Positions 8,396 through 16,151 of a DNA stretch of 47,453 nt are shown in pieces. This DNA is from Palleronia rufa. GTDB taxonomy: Bacteria > Pseudomonadota > Alphaproteobacteria > Rhodobacterales > Rhodobacteraceae. The position numbers were made by a program, and so were the translations under genes. Within the stretch, counting starts at the first letter, position 1. Every line of letters starts with the position of its first letter. The notes beneath the pieces were generated by a model, which had not been told where the DNA came from, made no database searches, and saw only the letters and a program-made list of their open reading frames with translations. Where the stretch lies: the NCBI RefSeq assembly GCF_000743715.1, contig NZ_JQEY01000019.1, positions 5,013 through 52,465 on the forward strand. The letters are read 5' to 3'.

Positions 8396-8907
8396 CCCTT
8401 GGTTGCGGCCGTCCCTCGTCAGTTGATCGCAGACGCGGTGGAAATCTGCGCTGCAACGGTCCTTGGGTGATCACCGGCCAAAGCCCGGACCATCCCTCTC
8501 TTCTCGCATCACTATGGACCAACCGAGCCGATGCCTGTGAGTGTGGTGACAGGTGCCTGACGTGCTCGGTTCTGCCTTCGGTTTCTGGCCATCGGAGACG
8601 GCGCAGTTGTGGCAAGCGACGGTGGGTGCGCGAGGCCGATTGCCGATGGCCGCGTGATCTGGGTGCCAAGTTGCCCTCCGCGAGGAAGATGGTTCGGCAC
8701 TGTGTCCCCGTTGGCGCTCCTCCGAGAAGACCTGTCCCTCCTCCTGATCGATCCCCTAAGCCCGTCCGTCCGAGGCCGGCAACCCCGCGCGGCGGGACCC
8801 GTGTTGGCGTTTGCCACGCCTGCCCGCGCCGCGTCCCGCCTTGGGGGTCGAGCGGACACCGGGGGCGTCCGTGCAGGCCACGCCCAGCGGTCTTTGACGG
8901 GTCTCAT
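8396..8907. other. Intergenic or long leader before ssb; no gene recognised
   Basis: About 510 GC-rich bases. Frames on both strands are open by chance but none has a ribosome site or recognisable product. GC-rich inverted segments around 8775-8845 suggest structured leader RNA, not tested. Confidence 0.35.
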
Positions 8908-8926
8908 CGGAGGGACGGTCCCTCCG
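8908..8926. promoter_or_regulatory. Perfect 19-bp palindrome upstream of ssb
   Basis: CGGAGGGAC (8908-8916), one central G, then GTCCCTCCG (8918-8926). With a single-base centre it is better suited to a dimeric protein operator than to an RNA hairpin. It ends 22 bases before the ssb start codon. Confidence 0.45.
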
Positions 8927-8948
8927 GATGAAGCAACGGAGACATACC

Positions 8949-9350
8949 ATGCAGAACATCGTCATCCTCGCCGGCAACATCGGCCAGACTCCCGAGACCC
9001 GCACCACTCAGGGCGGCACCTCGATCACCACCTTCACCCTTGCCACCTCCCGCCCGCGCTATTCCGAAGGCCGGGTTGTCCGCGACGAGAACGGCTACCG
9101 CGTCCAGGACACCGAATGGCACCGCATCACCTGCTTCAACGGCCTCGGCAAGACGGTCCAGCAGTATTGCGAGAAGGGGATGAAGCTCCTGGTCCGCGGC
9201 CGCATCCACTACACCAAGTGGACTGACGCTGCGGGCGTCGATCGCTACGGCTCCGAGATCATCGCCGAGACGATCGACTTCCTGACCAAGGCCAAGCAGG
9301 CCGAGGACGAGGACCCCTCCTTCATCGACGATGAGGACGACCAGTCCTGA
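8949..9350 (+). CDS. ssb: Single-stranded DNA-binding protein (element type)
   Basis: 133 residues with an OB fold over residues 1-110: MQNIVILAGNIGQTPETR, ITTFTLATSRP, WHRITCFNG, YCEKGMKLLVRGRIHY and YGSEIIAETIDFL. The tail is short and acidic (DPSFIDDEDDQS) but lacks the usual DxPF ending of chromosomal SSB that recruits partner proteins. This fits a plasmid or integrative-element SSB protecting transfer DNA. ACGGAGA lies before ATG 8949, which I prefer to the in-frame ATG at 8928. Confidence 0.88.
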   Translation: MQNIVILAGNIGQTPETRTTQGGTSITTFTLATSRPRYSEGRVVRDENGYRVQDTEWHRITCFNGLGKTVQQYCEKGMKLLVRGRIHYTKWTDAAGVDRYGSEIIAETIDFLTKAKQAEDEDPSFIDDEDDQS

Positions 9351-9611
9351 CACAGCACCGACGCCCGGCGGCGCGAGCCGCCGGGCTTCTCAGATGGCAA
9401 CGTCGGACGCCGATCACAATTCGTATCATTCGGCGATATCCCGCCGCGCGCAGCGGCTGGATGGGCACTGAGTCGCACGCAGGTCGTCTTCCTCGCGATC
9501 CAGTGCCCGAAACCGCCACAGACTGCGATGGTCACTGGCAAGCCCCCGGAAATGCGACTAAAATAGTCGTAGTTCTGGCATGTGTGAATGGCCGGGTGGG
9601 AGGTGATCATC

Positions 9612-9860
9612 ATGATCACCGCCCGACAATCACGGGCCGCGCGCGCATTGCTGGGATGGACGCAGCAGGAGCTAGCCGATAAGGCCTTGGTATCACTGAC
9701 CGCACTGAAGAGGCTCGAATCCGAAAAGGATCTTCGTGTGTACGAGTCGACCGAGGATCAGGTGCGGCGGGTGTTCGAGCATGCAGGCATCACATTTCTG
9801 CATTCGGACAAAGGTGAAGGCGTCTTGATCGATGTGACCAAGGCGAAAAAGGCCAAGTGA
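9612..9860 (+). CDS. Small XRE-family helix-turn-helix regulator
   Basis: 82 residues. A helix-turn-helix fills residues 5-40 (SRAARALLGWTQQELADKAL, then VSLTALKRLES), followed by a short C-terminal part (VRRVFEHAGITFL) typical of single-domain XRE regulators of integrative elements. GGGAGGTGA lies just before ATG 9612, so I reject the longer frame from 9588. Its likely role is repression of element functions, perhaps including ssb through the palindrome at 8908; this is inference. Confidence 0.8.
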   Translation: MITARQSRAARALLGWTQQELADKALVSLTALKRLESEKDLRVYESTEDQVRRVFEHAGITFLHSDKGEGVLIDVTKAKKAK

Positions 9861-9948
9861 TCGTAGCCGGTTAATGAGGGTATCGGTAGCGTGCCTGTAC
9901 GGAAAGGCAACTTCGGGAGGGGGGTCGTTTCTGCGATCCTGTAAGCAA

Positions 9949-10230
9949 ATGGCACAGGGCGAGACGACATTTCTGGATGCTCCGCCGGACAGCGACACGC
10001 TGACCGACTACGACCATGCTCATATGGTTCTCTACCTCCGCATTTTCGACGCTGCCGAGGACGGAGCCGATTGGCAGGAAGTGGTCGAAGTCCTTTTTGG
10101 CCTCGATCCGAAGCATGATCCCGATCGCTGCAGGAACGTCTATGATAGTCACCTTGCTCGGGCTCGCTGGATGACCGAGCACGGCTATCGCGACCTGCTT
10201 CGGCAGGGGGGTGACGGCCCGAACGGCTGA
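9949..10230 (+). CDS. Short DUF2285-type protein of integrative elements
   Basis: 93 residues. The pattern DYDHAHMVLYLRIFDAAEDG, DWQEVVEVLFGLDP and YDSHLARARWMTEHGYRDLL is that of a small helical, probably DNA-binding protein found beside conjugation genes in rhizobial and rhodobacterial elements, commonly annotated DUF2285. No enzymatic motif is visible. The start is uncertain: an in-frame ATG at 9874 adds 25 residues that do not look conserved, and neither ATG has a good ribosome site. It precedes the broken DUF6499-DUF2285 gene in the same direction. Confidence 0.6.
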   Translation: MAQGETTFLDAPPDSDTLTDYDHAHMVLYLRIFDAAEDGADWQEVVEVLFGLDPKHDPDRCRNVYDSHLARARWMTEHGYRDLLRQGGDGPNG

Positions 10231-10333
10231 GTCACGCCGAAACCCGCCCATGCAGGGTGCGCCGGACTCCCGAAGATCAATCAAAACGTGTAAAATCAGG
10301 TCATTTCAGAGAAGTTGACGAACGGGATTTGTC

Positions 10334-11099
10334 ATGCCGTCGGAACGCTCCGGCTGGCGTTCCTCGGCAGAGTACGACTACGTCGAAGACCTGAGCGCGT
10401 CCGATCTTGCCTGGGAATGGCTGCGCCGCAACAAGCGCTATGCAAAGGACTATGCGACCCTCTCCAAGGCCGCACCGGCCGACGCGTCTCTGAAAGAAGC
10501 GCTCCTCGAAAAATGGGGGTTGCGATTTCGCGGCCGATCCGAACCTCCCGGCCCCAAAGGCCTGCGAACTCTGGGACCCAAGGGTGGATCCGTCGGTAGT
10601 CGTGCTGCAGAAGGTTCCGGAGATCCTGAGCGGCGCGGCGGAACCGACGATCCTGCCTGAAGGAACCATCACTTACGCCCATGACGGCCTCCACCATCTT
10701 CTTGGCGTTGGCGGGCAACGTCGCCTGCAGGTTCTGCAATCGGATCCCGACGATCATGCGCTTGTGGCGATCGTCCCACTCGATAAGGATGGCTTTGCCC
10801 GTCTAGAGGCTGTCTACAGCTTGCTCGCGCGGCTGCATGGCCGAAAGGTACCTGCCGACAAGCGCCTCACCCGCCAGAAACGACTGCGTGCCAAGCGAAT
10901 GTTACAGGCACATGACGGACGCTTAGCAGGAGCATCCCAGCGCGTGATTGCCGAAGTGATCTTTCGGCTGTCTCGGGTGAGCCGGGACGAGTGGCAAAGC
11001 GCGCCGGAGCGCTTCGCCGTCATGGCTTTGCTAAGGGGCGGGCGAGAGATGGTAGAGGGGGGGTATCGTAGGCTACTTCAGCCAATGGCGCATCGATGA
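10334..11099 (+). pseudogene. DUF6499-DUF2285 regulator, split by a frameshift
   Basis: The first frame (from ATG 10334) encodes a DUF6499-type N-terminus: WRSSAEYDYVEDLSASDLAW, RNKRYAKDY and KWGLRF. The second frame continues as ADPNLPAPKACELWDP and DPSVVVLQKVPEIL, followed by a DUF2285 C-terminus (KRMLQAHDGRLAGASQRVIA, MVEGGYRRLL). Families in integrative elements carry both parts in one chain. One extra base at about 10529 (within ATTTCGCGG) explains the break. Restored, the product would be about 254 residues, probably a DNA-binding regulator. It could also be a sequencing error. Confidence 0.65.
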
Positions 11100-11157
11100 T
11101 AGTCCTCGCTCGTCAACTAATGGAACGCCAATAGGTTTCGACCCATCCTTCTGCGAG

Positions 11158-12318
11158 TCAGTTTTTTTCTCTAGGCGTCTGTCGCCCGATCGTGTGCCGT
11201 TTTTGAAATCCTTGTTCCGGAACCTGATCGTAGATCGAGAACGGGGGGTGGACTTTGTGTTGCCACGTCCGACCGAACTCGATTGCGCAGCAGGCAGGAA
11301 CGGCTGGAAAGACAGACAAGTTCACATCCATTCCATGCTGATCTTTGATGGCGTCGAAGGCTTTGCCGACGAGTTCCCGAAAGCGGGAGAGATCATCTTT
11401 GCAGCGAAGCTCAGACGCAGACAGCCTGTTGCTCCGGATCTCCCAAATGGAAACTGGTTCGTCAGGCAGTGCCTGCACGATACGATCATCTGCGATGCCG
11501 GCGGTTACGGAGATCTTCAGCGCCACTTTCTTCGGGCCGGGGGCCCCAGGGACGCAGGTAAACTCGAGAGGTTCACGATCGTTCGGCCAGGCCCAGCCCG
11601 GCGTTGGCTCCCTGTGCCTGCCGTAGACTGAAACGGCCGACAAGTCTGAAAGCAGTCGACCAAGCTCCATAAGGACTGGCATGGGCGCGAAACCGAACAC
11701 CGCGAGATGCTCGAGATCACCGTCCGCGAACCTTCCGTCGATTTCCCGCTCGATCTTCTTGCGAAGTGCATCGATGACGACGGGGTAGTAGTCGGAATCG
11801 CTGTCCTTCTGCGCAATGTCGCGGATCTTTATCTCGATGGGACGCCGATCCGCCGGGGTGAACTCGGGCCTCATTGCCTCGATACAGTCCCGGAGCGGAA
11901 CGGCTGTCTCGTTGTCACCGATCGCCGCAGCAATCCGAAGGATATGTGCGGGCGTTGCATTCGGGTTCTCGAGGAGCCGCTCGATCCGCTCCTCATTGGC
12001 ACGCTTCATCTCGCGCAAGACGTCCACGGTGTAGCGGTCTATCTTGGCGGGATCATCGATCTCGCGGTGATGCGGATCGCACATCAGCATCAGGTTGTCA
12101 GGATCGTCCGCGAACTGGTGCGACAGGACCGGGTGGCCACGTTCGCCGCCCGGGTCAGAGGCGATGATATGAGCCAGATAGGCATGGTTCTTGGCCAGAT
12201 CGCCCGTCACGAGGTCGCCGTCGAGGCGTTTGCCACAGCCGTGATACTGGCATCGGCCGGCGGCGCGACCCCAGACGAGAATTCTTGTCTTTTGCGATGG
12301 ACTACGCCCTCGTGCCAT
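11158..12318 (-). CDS. cap5: CBASS effector: HNH nuclease fused to SAVED domain (Cap5-like)
   Basis: 386 residues. The N-terminal HNH nuclease (about 10-100) shows Cys23 and Cys28 (RCQYHGCGK), the first His near 50 (AYLAHIIASD), Asn75 (DDPDNLML) and CDPHHREID with Cys80, His83 and His84. After a helical linker (100-170) comes a SAVED sensor domain (about 170-370: EIKIRDIAQKDS, FGFAPMPVLMELGRLLSD, FPAVPACCAIEFGR). In this family a cyclic oligonucleotide bound by SAVED triggers oligomerisation and HNH degradation of DNA, killing phage-infected cells. ATG 12318 overlaps the E2 gene by 17 bases with GAGG upstream; a further ATG at 12333 is possible. Its activating synthase is missing here. Confidence 0.85.
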   Translation of the reverse strand: MARGRSPSQKTRILVWGRAAGRCQYHGCGKRLDGDLVTGDLAKNHAYLAHIIASDPGGERGHPVLSHQFADDPDNLMLMCDPHHREIDDPAKIDRYTVDVLREMKRANEERIERLLENPNATPAHILRIAAAIGDNETAVPLRDCIEAMRPEFTPADRRPIEIKIRDIAQKDSDSDYYPVVIDALRKKIEREIDGRFADGDLEHLAVFGFAPMPVLMELGRLLSDLSAVSVYGRHREPTPGWAWPNDREPLEFTCVPGAPGPKKVALKISVTAGIADDRIVQALPDEPVSIWEIRSNRLSASELRCKDDLSRFRELVGKAFDAIKDQHGMDVNLSVFPAVPACCAIEFGRTWQHKVHPPFSIYDQVPEQGFQKRHTIGRQTPREKN

Positions 12319-12802
12319 CCGGAGCCTCATGCCGCTGCCTGAGGATCTCGCCCACGGAAATCGGACCCGGCGCGTTCGAGCCGCGCCAGACGCCGTCGAG
12401 ATGCCAGATTTCATAGAAATGCAGCCACTCGGACGCCCATGGGACGATCCGGTCGGCGATGAGCATCGTGCTGTCCCATTCCCCGGCATCGGGATCGAAC
12501 AAGCAGAGCGCCGAGTCTTCCGGAGTGTGATGATCGTAGTTCAGGTGCGGCAGATCGATGAAGTCGGTCCCGGGCCGGGGCTCGATTGGCGGGTCAAGGA
12601 CATGGACCAGGGGAACTGCTTTCGGGTTCTGCCATTCCCAGATGACGGCGACCTCATATTTCATCTGGAAGCCCCGGAGAGGACCGATCCACGCGATGGC
12701 CCTACCTTCTTCCAGCATGCGCGGTCGTAGGTCAGGCCAGCGATGCCGCATGCGGTTGAGCTGGACCTGAGCGGAGCGCGGCTTCCTGGGCTTCGTCTTC
12801 AT
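12302..12802 (-). CDS. E2-like conjugating protein of short type II CBASS
   Basis: 166 residues. The core matches E2-like proteins that accompany CD-NTases: AIAWIGPLRGFQMKYEVAVI, LPHLNYD, SALCLFDPDAGEW with candidate catalytic Cys100, and VPWASEWLHFYEIW. In short type II CBASS a lone E2-like protein, without E1 or JAB partner, acts on the C-terminus of the CD-NTase and primes it. No E1-type adenylation domain is present, which defines the short form. Its ATG overlaps the preceding frame as ATGA and its end overlaps cap5, so these genes formed one tight operon. Its presumed substrate gene is almost gone. Confidence 0.8.
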   Translation of the reverse strand: MKTKPRKPRSAQVQLNRMRHRWPDLRPRMLEEGRAIAWIGPLRGFQMKYEVAVIWEWQNPKAVPLVHVLDPPIEPRPGTDFIDLPHLNYDHHTPEDSALCLFDPDAGEWDSTMLIADRIVPWASEWLHFYEIWHLDGVWRGSNAPGPISVGEILRQRHEAPDGTRA

Positions 12803-12891
12803 TTTCCGCGGAAACCGGGATGGAAGTGATGCGCAGGCGCCTTCGAGACCTTGGCCGTCTGTGGACCTGTCGCGGTTTGATGCCGCTCCTT
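12799..12891 (-). pseudogene. Last 30 codons of the CBASS CD-NTase, truncated by IS3
   Basis: Upstream of the E2 gene and overlapping it as ATGA, an open frame runs KERHQTATGPQTAKV, then SKAPAHHFHPGFRGK and stop. A flexible Ala/Thr/Pro-rich tail with an aromatic/His end just before an E2 gene is what the C-terminus of a CD-NTase in a type II CBASS operon should look like. The frame is cut at 12891/12892 where the IS3-family terminus begins (TG on the plus strand). No nucleotidyltransferase core is visible in the window. The assignment rests on position and tail character, not on a domain match. Confidence 0.5.
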
Positions 12892-12974
12892 TGATAGCAT
12901 TTACTGCAACAAAGGAGACGAACTATGGGATTGAAACGGACGGACGAATTCCGCCAGGATGCGGTGCGTATTGC
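12892..12974 (+). mobile_element. IS3-family left-end remnant with start of orfA
   Basis: From about 12892 (TGATAGCATTTACTGCAAC) an IS3-type end leads, after AAGGAG, to ATG 12925. The first 17 residues MGLKRTDEFRQDAVRIA are the typical helix-turn-helix start of an IS3 orfA. The IS5 copy at 12975 interrupts it, and the rest of orfA and orfB does not resume on the far side at 14028. Confidence 0.65.
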
Positions 12975-14027
12975 GGTTTTGTTGCAGAAAGGCCGCCTGA
13001 GGCGTGAGTGTCCCTTTCCCGTTCGGGTTCAGGCCACGCGGACCACCTCGGCGGTGCCGAGCGCGTTGAAGCGATTGATAAGGGCGACACGGATGTGGAT
13101 TTCGGCGGTCTGGCGGTCTGGGTCTCTCGCGGCGATGCGCTCGCCGAAGGCCTTCAGGCATCGCATCTTGGCCTCCACGCGGCTTCGGGCGTGGTATCCG
13201 GTCCACCGCTTCCAAAACGCCCGACCGTAGTGACGCGTGGCGCGCAGGGTTTCGTTGCGTGCCTTGGCAGCCGGACAGTCCTCCTTCCAAGCCCGACCGT
13301 TCCTTCGGATGGGTATGATTGCCGTGCCACCGCGTGCGATGACGGCGCCGTGGCAGCGGCGGGTGTCGTAGGCGCCGTCCGCGGTCACGGTGCCGATGTC
13401 TTCGTCTTCGGGGATCTGGCCCAACAGGTCCGGCAGGACGGGGCTGTCGCCTTCCCGGCTGTGGGTGAACTCGACGGCCAGGATATCCGAGGTGGCGGTG
13501 TCCATCGCCAGATGCACCTTGCGCCATTGGCGGCGACCCTGAATGCCATGCTTCCGGGCCTGCCACTCGCCATCGCCGAGGAACTTGATGCCGGTGCTAT
13601 CAACCAGCAGGTTCAGTGGCCCGCCAGCACGGCGATAGGGGATCTGAACCTTCAAGGTCTTCTGCCTACGGCACAGGGTCGAGTAGTCCGGAACGGGCCA
13701 GTCCAGCCCCGCGAGTCGCAGCAGACTGGCGACCATCCCGGCAGTCTGTCTGAGCGGCAACTTGAACAGAACCTTGATCGATAGGCAGAACTGTATCGCG
13801 GCATTCGAAAAGACCGGGGGGCGCCCCGGGCGTCCCTCATGCGGCGCGTGCCAGGTCATCTCCTTGTCCAGCCAGATCAGCAGCGACCCGCGCTTCCTGA
13901 GCGCATCGTTGTAGGTGGACCAGTTCGTCGTGCGGTAGCGGGCGGGCTTGGGCTTGCTCATGCTGCTCGTCTAAGCGCATGAATTCCCGATGTGAATCCT
14001 TTACGGCTAGAGTTCTGCAACAACGCC
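12975..14027 (-). mobile_element. IS5 family (IS903-like) element, complete copy
   Basis: 1053 bp with 15-bp inverted repeats matching at 13 positions: GGTTTTGTTGCAGAA at 12975-12989 and, on the minus strand, GGCGTTGTTGCAGAA from 14027. It carries one transposase gene. The 9-bp flanks (GCGTATTGC left, GAGCCCTGG right) are not a target duplication, so the element has been through recombination or an adjacent deletion. A copy that appears identical over most of its length starts at 46502 in the same orientation. Confidence 0.85.
13029..13961 (-). CDS. IS5 family transposase
   Basis: 310 residues, full length for the IS903-type group. The N-terminus MSKPKPARYRTTNWSTYND is typical. The catalytic context is complete: NLLVDSTGIKF (Asp), VTADGAYDTRRCH (Asp) and SRVEAKMRCLK (Glu), with the Y(2)R(3)E(6)K-like spacing of IS4/IS5 enzymes. 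No frameshift is seen, so the element should be mobile. Its protein matches the interrupted copy at the right window edge residue for residue over the shared part. Confidence 0.92.
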   Translation of the reverse strand: MSKPKPARYRTTNWSTYNDALRKRGSLLIWLDKEMTWHAPHEGRPGRPPVFSNAAIQFCLSIKVLFKLPLRQTAGMVASLLRLAGLDWPVPDYSTLCRRQKTLKVQIPYRRAGGPLNLLVDSTGIKFLGDGEWQARKHGIQGRRQWRKVHLAMDTATSDILAVEFTHSREGDSPVLPDLLGQIPEDEDIGTVTADGAYDTRRCHGAVIARGGTAIIPIRRNGRAWKEDCPAAKARNETLRATRHYGRAFWKRWTGYHARSRVEAKMRCLKAFGERIAARDPDRQTAEIHIRVALINRFNALGTAEVVRVA

Positions 14028-14118
14028 GAGCCCTGGTCCGCGCTGCCCGAGCATTTCAAGCGGACCACGTTGCCCGGGCGGCCGGATTTCCTGCGAGAAC
14101 CCGGGTCCTGGTGCATGG

Positions 14119-15615
14119 CTATCCGCCCCGGCGCCACTTGCGGGGTCCGATTTCGTGGATCGACCGGCCGTGTGTATCCACGGCCACCGTGACGGGCATG
14201 TTCTCGACCTGCAATTCGTAGATCGCCTCCATCCCGAGGTCTCGATAGGCGACCGGACGGGCCTCCCGGATCGCCTTGGACACAAGGTACGCGGCACCGC
14301 CGACGGCGATGAGGTATACCGCCCCGTGGCGCCGGATCGCGTCGATCGCCGCGGCCCCGCGCTCGGCCTTGCCGACCATGACCTTGAGCCCCGTTTCTGC
14401 CAGGATGCGGTCGGTAAACTTGTCCATCCGCGTGGCGGTGGTCGGACCGGCGGGGCCGATGACCTCTCCGCGCACCGGGTCCACCGGACCGACGTAATAG
14501 ATCGCGCGGTTCCCGAGATCGACAGGCAGCGGCTCACCGTTGTCGAGTTGCTCGACCATCCGCTTGTGCGCCGCATCCCGTCCCGTGTAGAGCGTCCCGC
14601 TCAGCAGCAGGGTCTGCCCGGGTTCCAGCTCGTTCAGGACCTCCGGCGACAGCGCGTCGAGGTCGAGCCGCGTCGCGTCCTCTGTCCGGGAAAGCACATC
14701 CTCAGGCCAATCCGCCAGGTCCGGCGGCGCGAAGCTGGCCGCGCCCGAACCGTCCAGGGTGAAGTGGAGATGCCGGGTCGCCGCGCAGTTCGGGATCAGC
14801 GAGACTGGCAGGGAGGCGGCATGGGTCGGGAAGTGGCGGATCTTGACGTCGAGCACCGTGGTCAGCCCCCCCAGCCCCTGCGCCCCGATACCCAGGTCGT
14901 TGACGCGGTCGAAGATCTCCAGCCGCAGCGCCTCTGCCCGGTCTTGCGGACCGCGGGCGCGGATCTGCGTCAGGTCGCCCACGGGCTCGTTCAGCGCCGC
15001 CTTCGCCATGGCCATGGACTTGTCGACCGACCCGCCGATGCCGATCCCCAGCATACCCGGCGGGCACCATCCCGCGCCCAGCCCTGCGACCGTCTCCACC
15101 ACCCAGTCGGCAATCGAATCCGACGGGTTCAGCACGGCGAATGCCGACTTGTTCTCCGACCCGCCGCCCTTGGCCGATACGGTCACGTCCACCCGGTCGC
15201 CAGCCACCATGGCGACCTGGAGCATCGCCGGCGCATTGTCCCCGGTATTGGTCCGGGCGCCCAGCGGATCGCGCACGATGGAGGCGCGCAGCGGGTTCTC
15301 GTCGAGCATGTAGGCGCGGCGCACCGCGTCATCGACGATCTCCTGAAGAGGGCGTGTCCAGGCGAGCGGTGCCTCGACGCCCACATCGACGAAGACGTTC
15401 ACCGTCCCGGTGTCCTGGCAGATCGGCCGCCGACCCAGCGCGCACATGCGGCTGTTGGCAAGGATCTGTCCGATGGCCTGCTTCGCGCCGGGGCTTTCCT
15501 CGCGCCCATAGGCATCGGCCATGGCGCGGATGAAATCGGGCGGGTGGTAGTAAGAGATGTATTGGAGCGCGTCGGCCACGCTGTCGATCAGATGCGCCTC
15601 GGTGATGCGTGCCAT
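14119..15615 (-). CDS. Fumarate hydratase, class I ([4Fe-4S])
   Basis: 498 residues. The enzyme interconverts fumarate and malate in the TCA cycle in the cytoplasm. The alpha part (1-290) and beta part (310-498) are fused, as in FumA/FumB. Cluster cysteines are visible: MCALGRRPICQDTGTVNVF near 57-70, GAGWCPPGMLGIGIGGSVDK near 195 and LIPNCAATRHLHF near 275. The beta domain has GPTTATRMDKF, KVMVGKAERG and AYLVSKAIREARPVAYRDLG. It starts at ATG 15615. No partner gene overlaps; CIA30 lies 50 bases upstream in the same direction. This housekeeping gene is the first chromosomal marker to the right of the IS5 copy. Confidence 0.92.
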   Translation of the reverse strand: MARITEAHLIDSVADALQYISYYHPPDFIRAMADAYGREESPGAKQAIGQILANSRMCALGRRPICQDTGTVNVFVDVGVEAPLAWTRPLQEIVDDAVRRAYMLDENPLRASIVRDPLGARTNTGDNAPAMLQVAMVAGDRVDVTVSAKGGGSENKSAFAVLNPSDSIADWVVETVAGLGAGWCPPGMLGIGIGGSVDKSMAMAKAALNEPVGDLTQIRARGPQDRAEALRLEIFDRVNDLGIGAQGLGGLTTVLDVKIRHFPTHAASLPVSLIPNCAATRHLHFTLDGSGAASFAPPDLADWPEDVLSRTEDATRLDLDALSPEVLNELEPGQTLLLSGTLYTGRDAAHKRMVEQLDNGEPLPVDLGNRAIYYVGPVDPVRGEVIGPAGPTTATRMDKFTDRILAETGLKVMVGKAERGAAAIDAIRRHGAVYLIAVGGAAYLVSKAIREARPVAYRDLGMEAIYELQVENMPVTVAVDTHGRSIHEIGPRKWRRGG

Positions 15616-15665
15616 ATCGTCCCTCCCTCGATCCACCGTAGCGGACCGGCCGCGGGGGCCAAGCC

Positions 15666-16151
15666 TCAGTCGCGCATGAGGCCGAGGCGCGCCACGGACA
15701 GGTCGGCGCGGAACGCCCGTCCGATGGCGACAAGGCCCAGGCGGCAGAGGCGCTCCGGCTCGAAGGCCCGCCGGGTGCGGTGCGGGGTCAGCGCATGGAA
15801 CGGGACGTTCACGGTCTGCCATGCACCCGTGGTGTCGAACGAGGCTCGGAAGGATTGCCAGGGACGCTCCAGCGCGGTTGTCCTGAGGTGGAGGTTGTAG
15901 CTGGCGGGCGGTCCCAGGACCGTGACCGCGACGCCGGTCCACGCCCCGGCCGGCGCCATGTCGCGGGCGACCTGCAGGAAACCGCCGTCGTTCTCCAGCG
16001 ACACCTCGCCCACCATGTGGAGCGCTCTGCGGCCTGCGACATCCTCCAGAGTCAGCGTCCCCGTGCTGACCCCGCCCATCACCTGATCGGAAATCAGTTC
16101 CCACCCGTCCCTGCCATGGTCCGCGGCGCCCCAGATCCAGTCGATCTCCAT
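15666..16151 (-). CDS. CIA30 family protein
   Basis: 161 residues. It matches the CIA30 (complex I intermediate-associated protein 30) beta-sandwich domain: WELISDQVMGGVSTGTL near 17, EVSLENDGGFLQVARDM near 49 and an ending with ADLSVARLGLMRD. In mitochondria the namesake is an assembly factor for NADH dehydrogenase; bacterial members are uncharacterised carbohydrate-binding-like proteins. The start shares one base with the stop of the phosphohexomutase gene (TGATG), so the two are coupled. Confidence 0.8.
   Translation of the reverse strand: MEIDWIWGAADHGRDGWELISDQVMGGVSTGTLTLEDVAGRRALHMVGEVSLENDGGFLQVARDMAPAGAWTGVAVTVLGPPASYNLHLRTTALERPWQSFRASFDTTGAWQTVNVPFHALTPHRTRRAFEPERLCRLGLVAIGRAFRADLSVARLGLMRD

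Noticed and set aside
12925-13230. A 101-codon gene starting with an IS3 OrfA-like N-terminus.
   Set aside because: After 17 codons the frame enters the IS5 end and is antisense to its transposase; it is a remnant.
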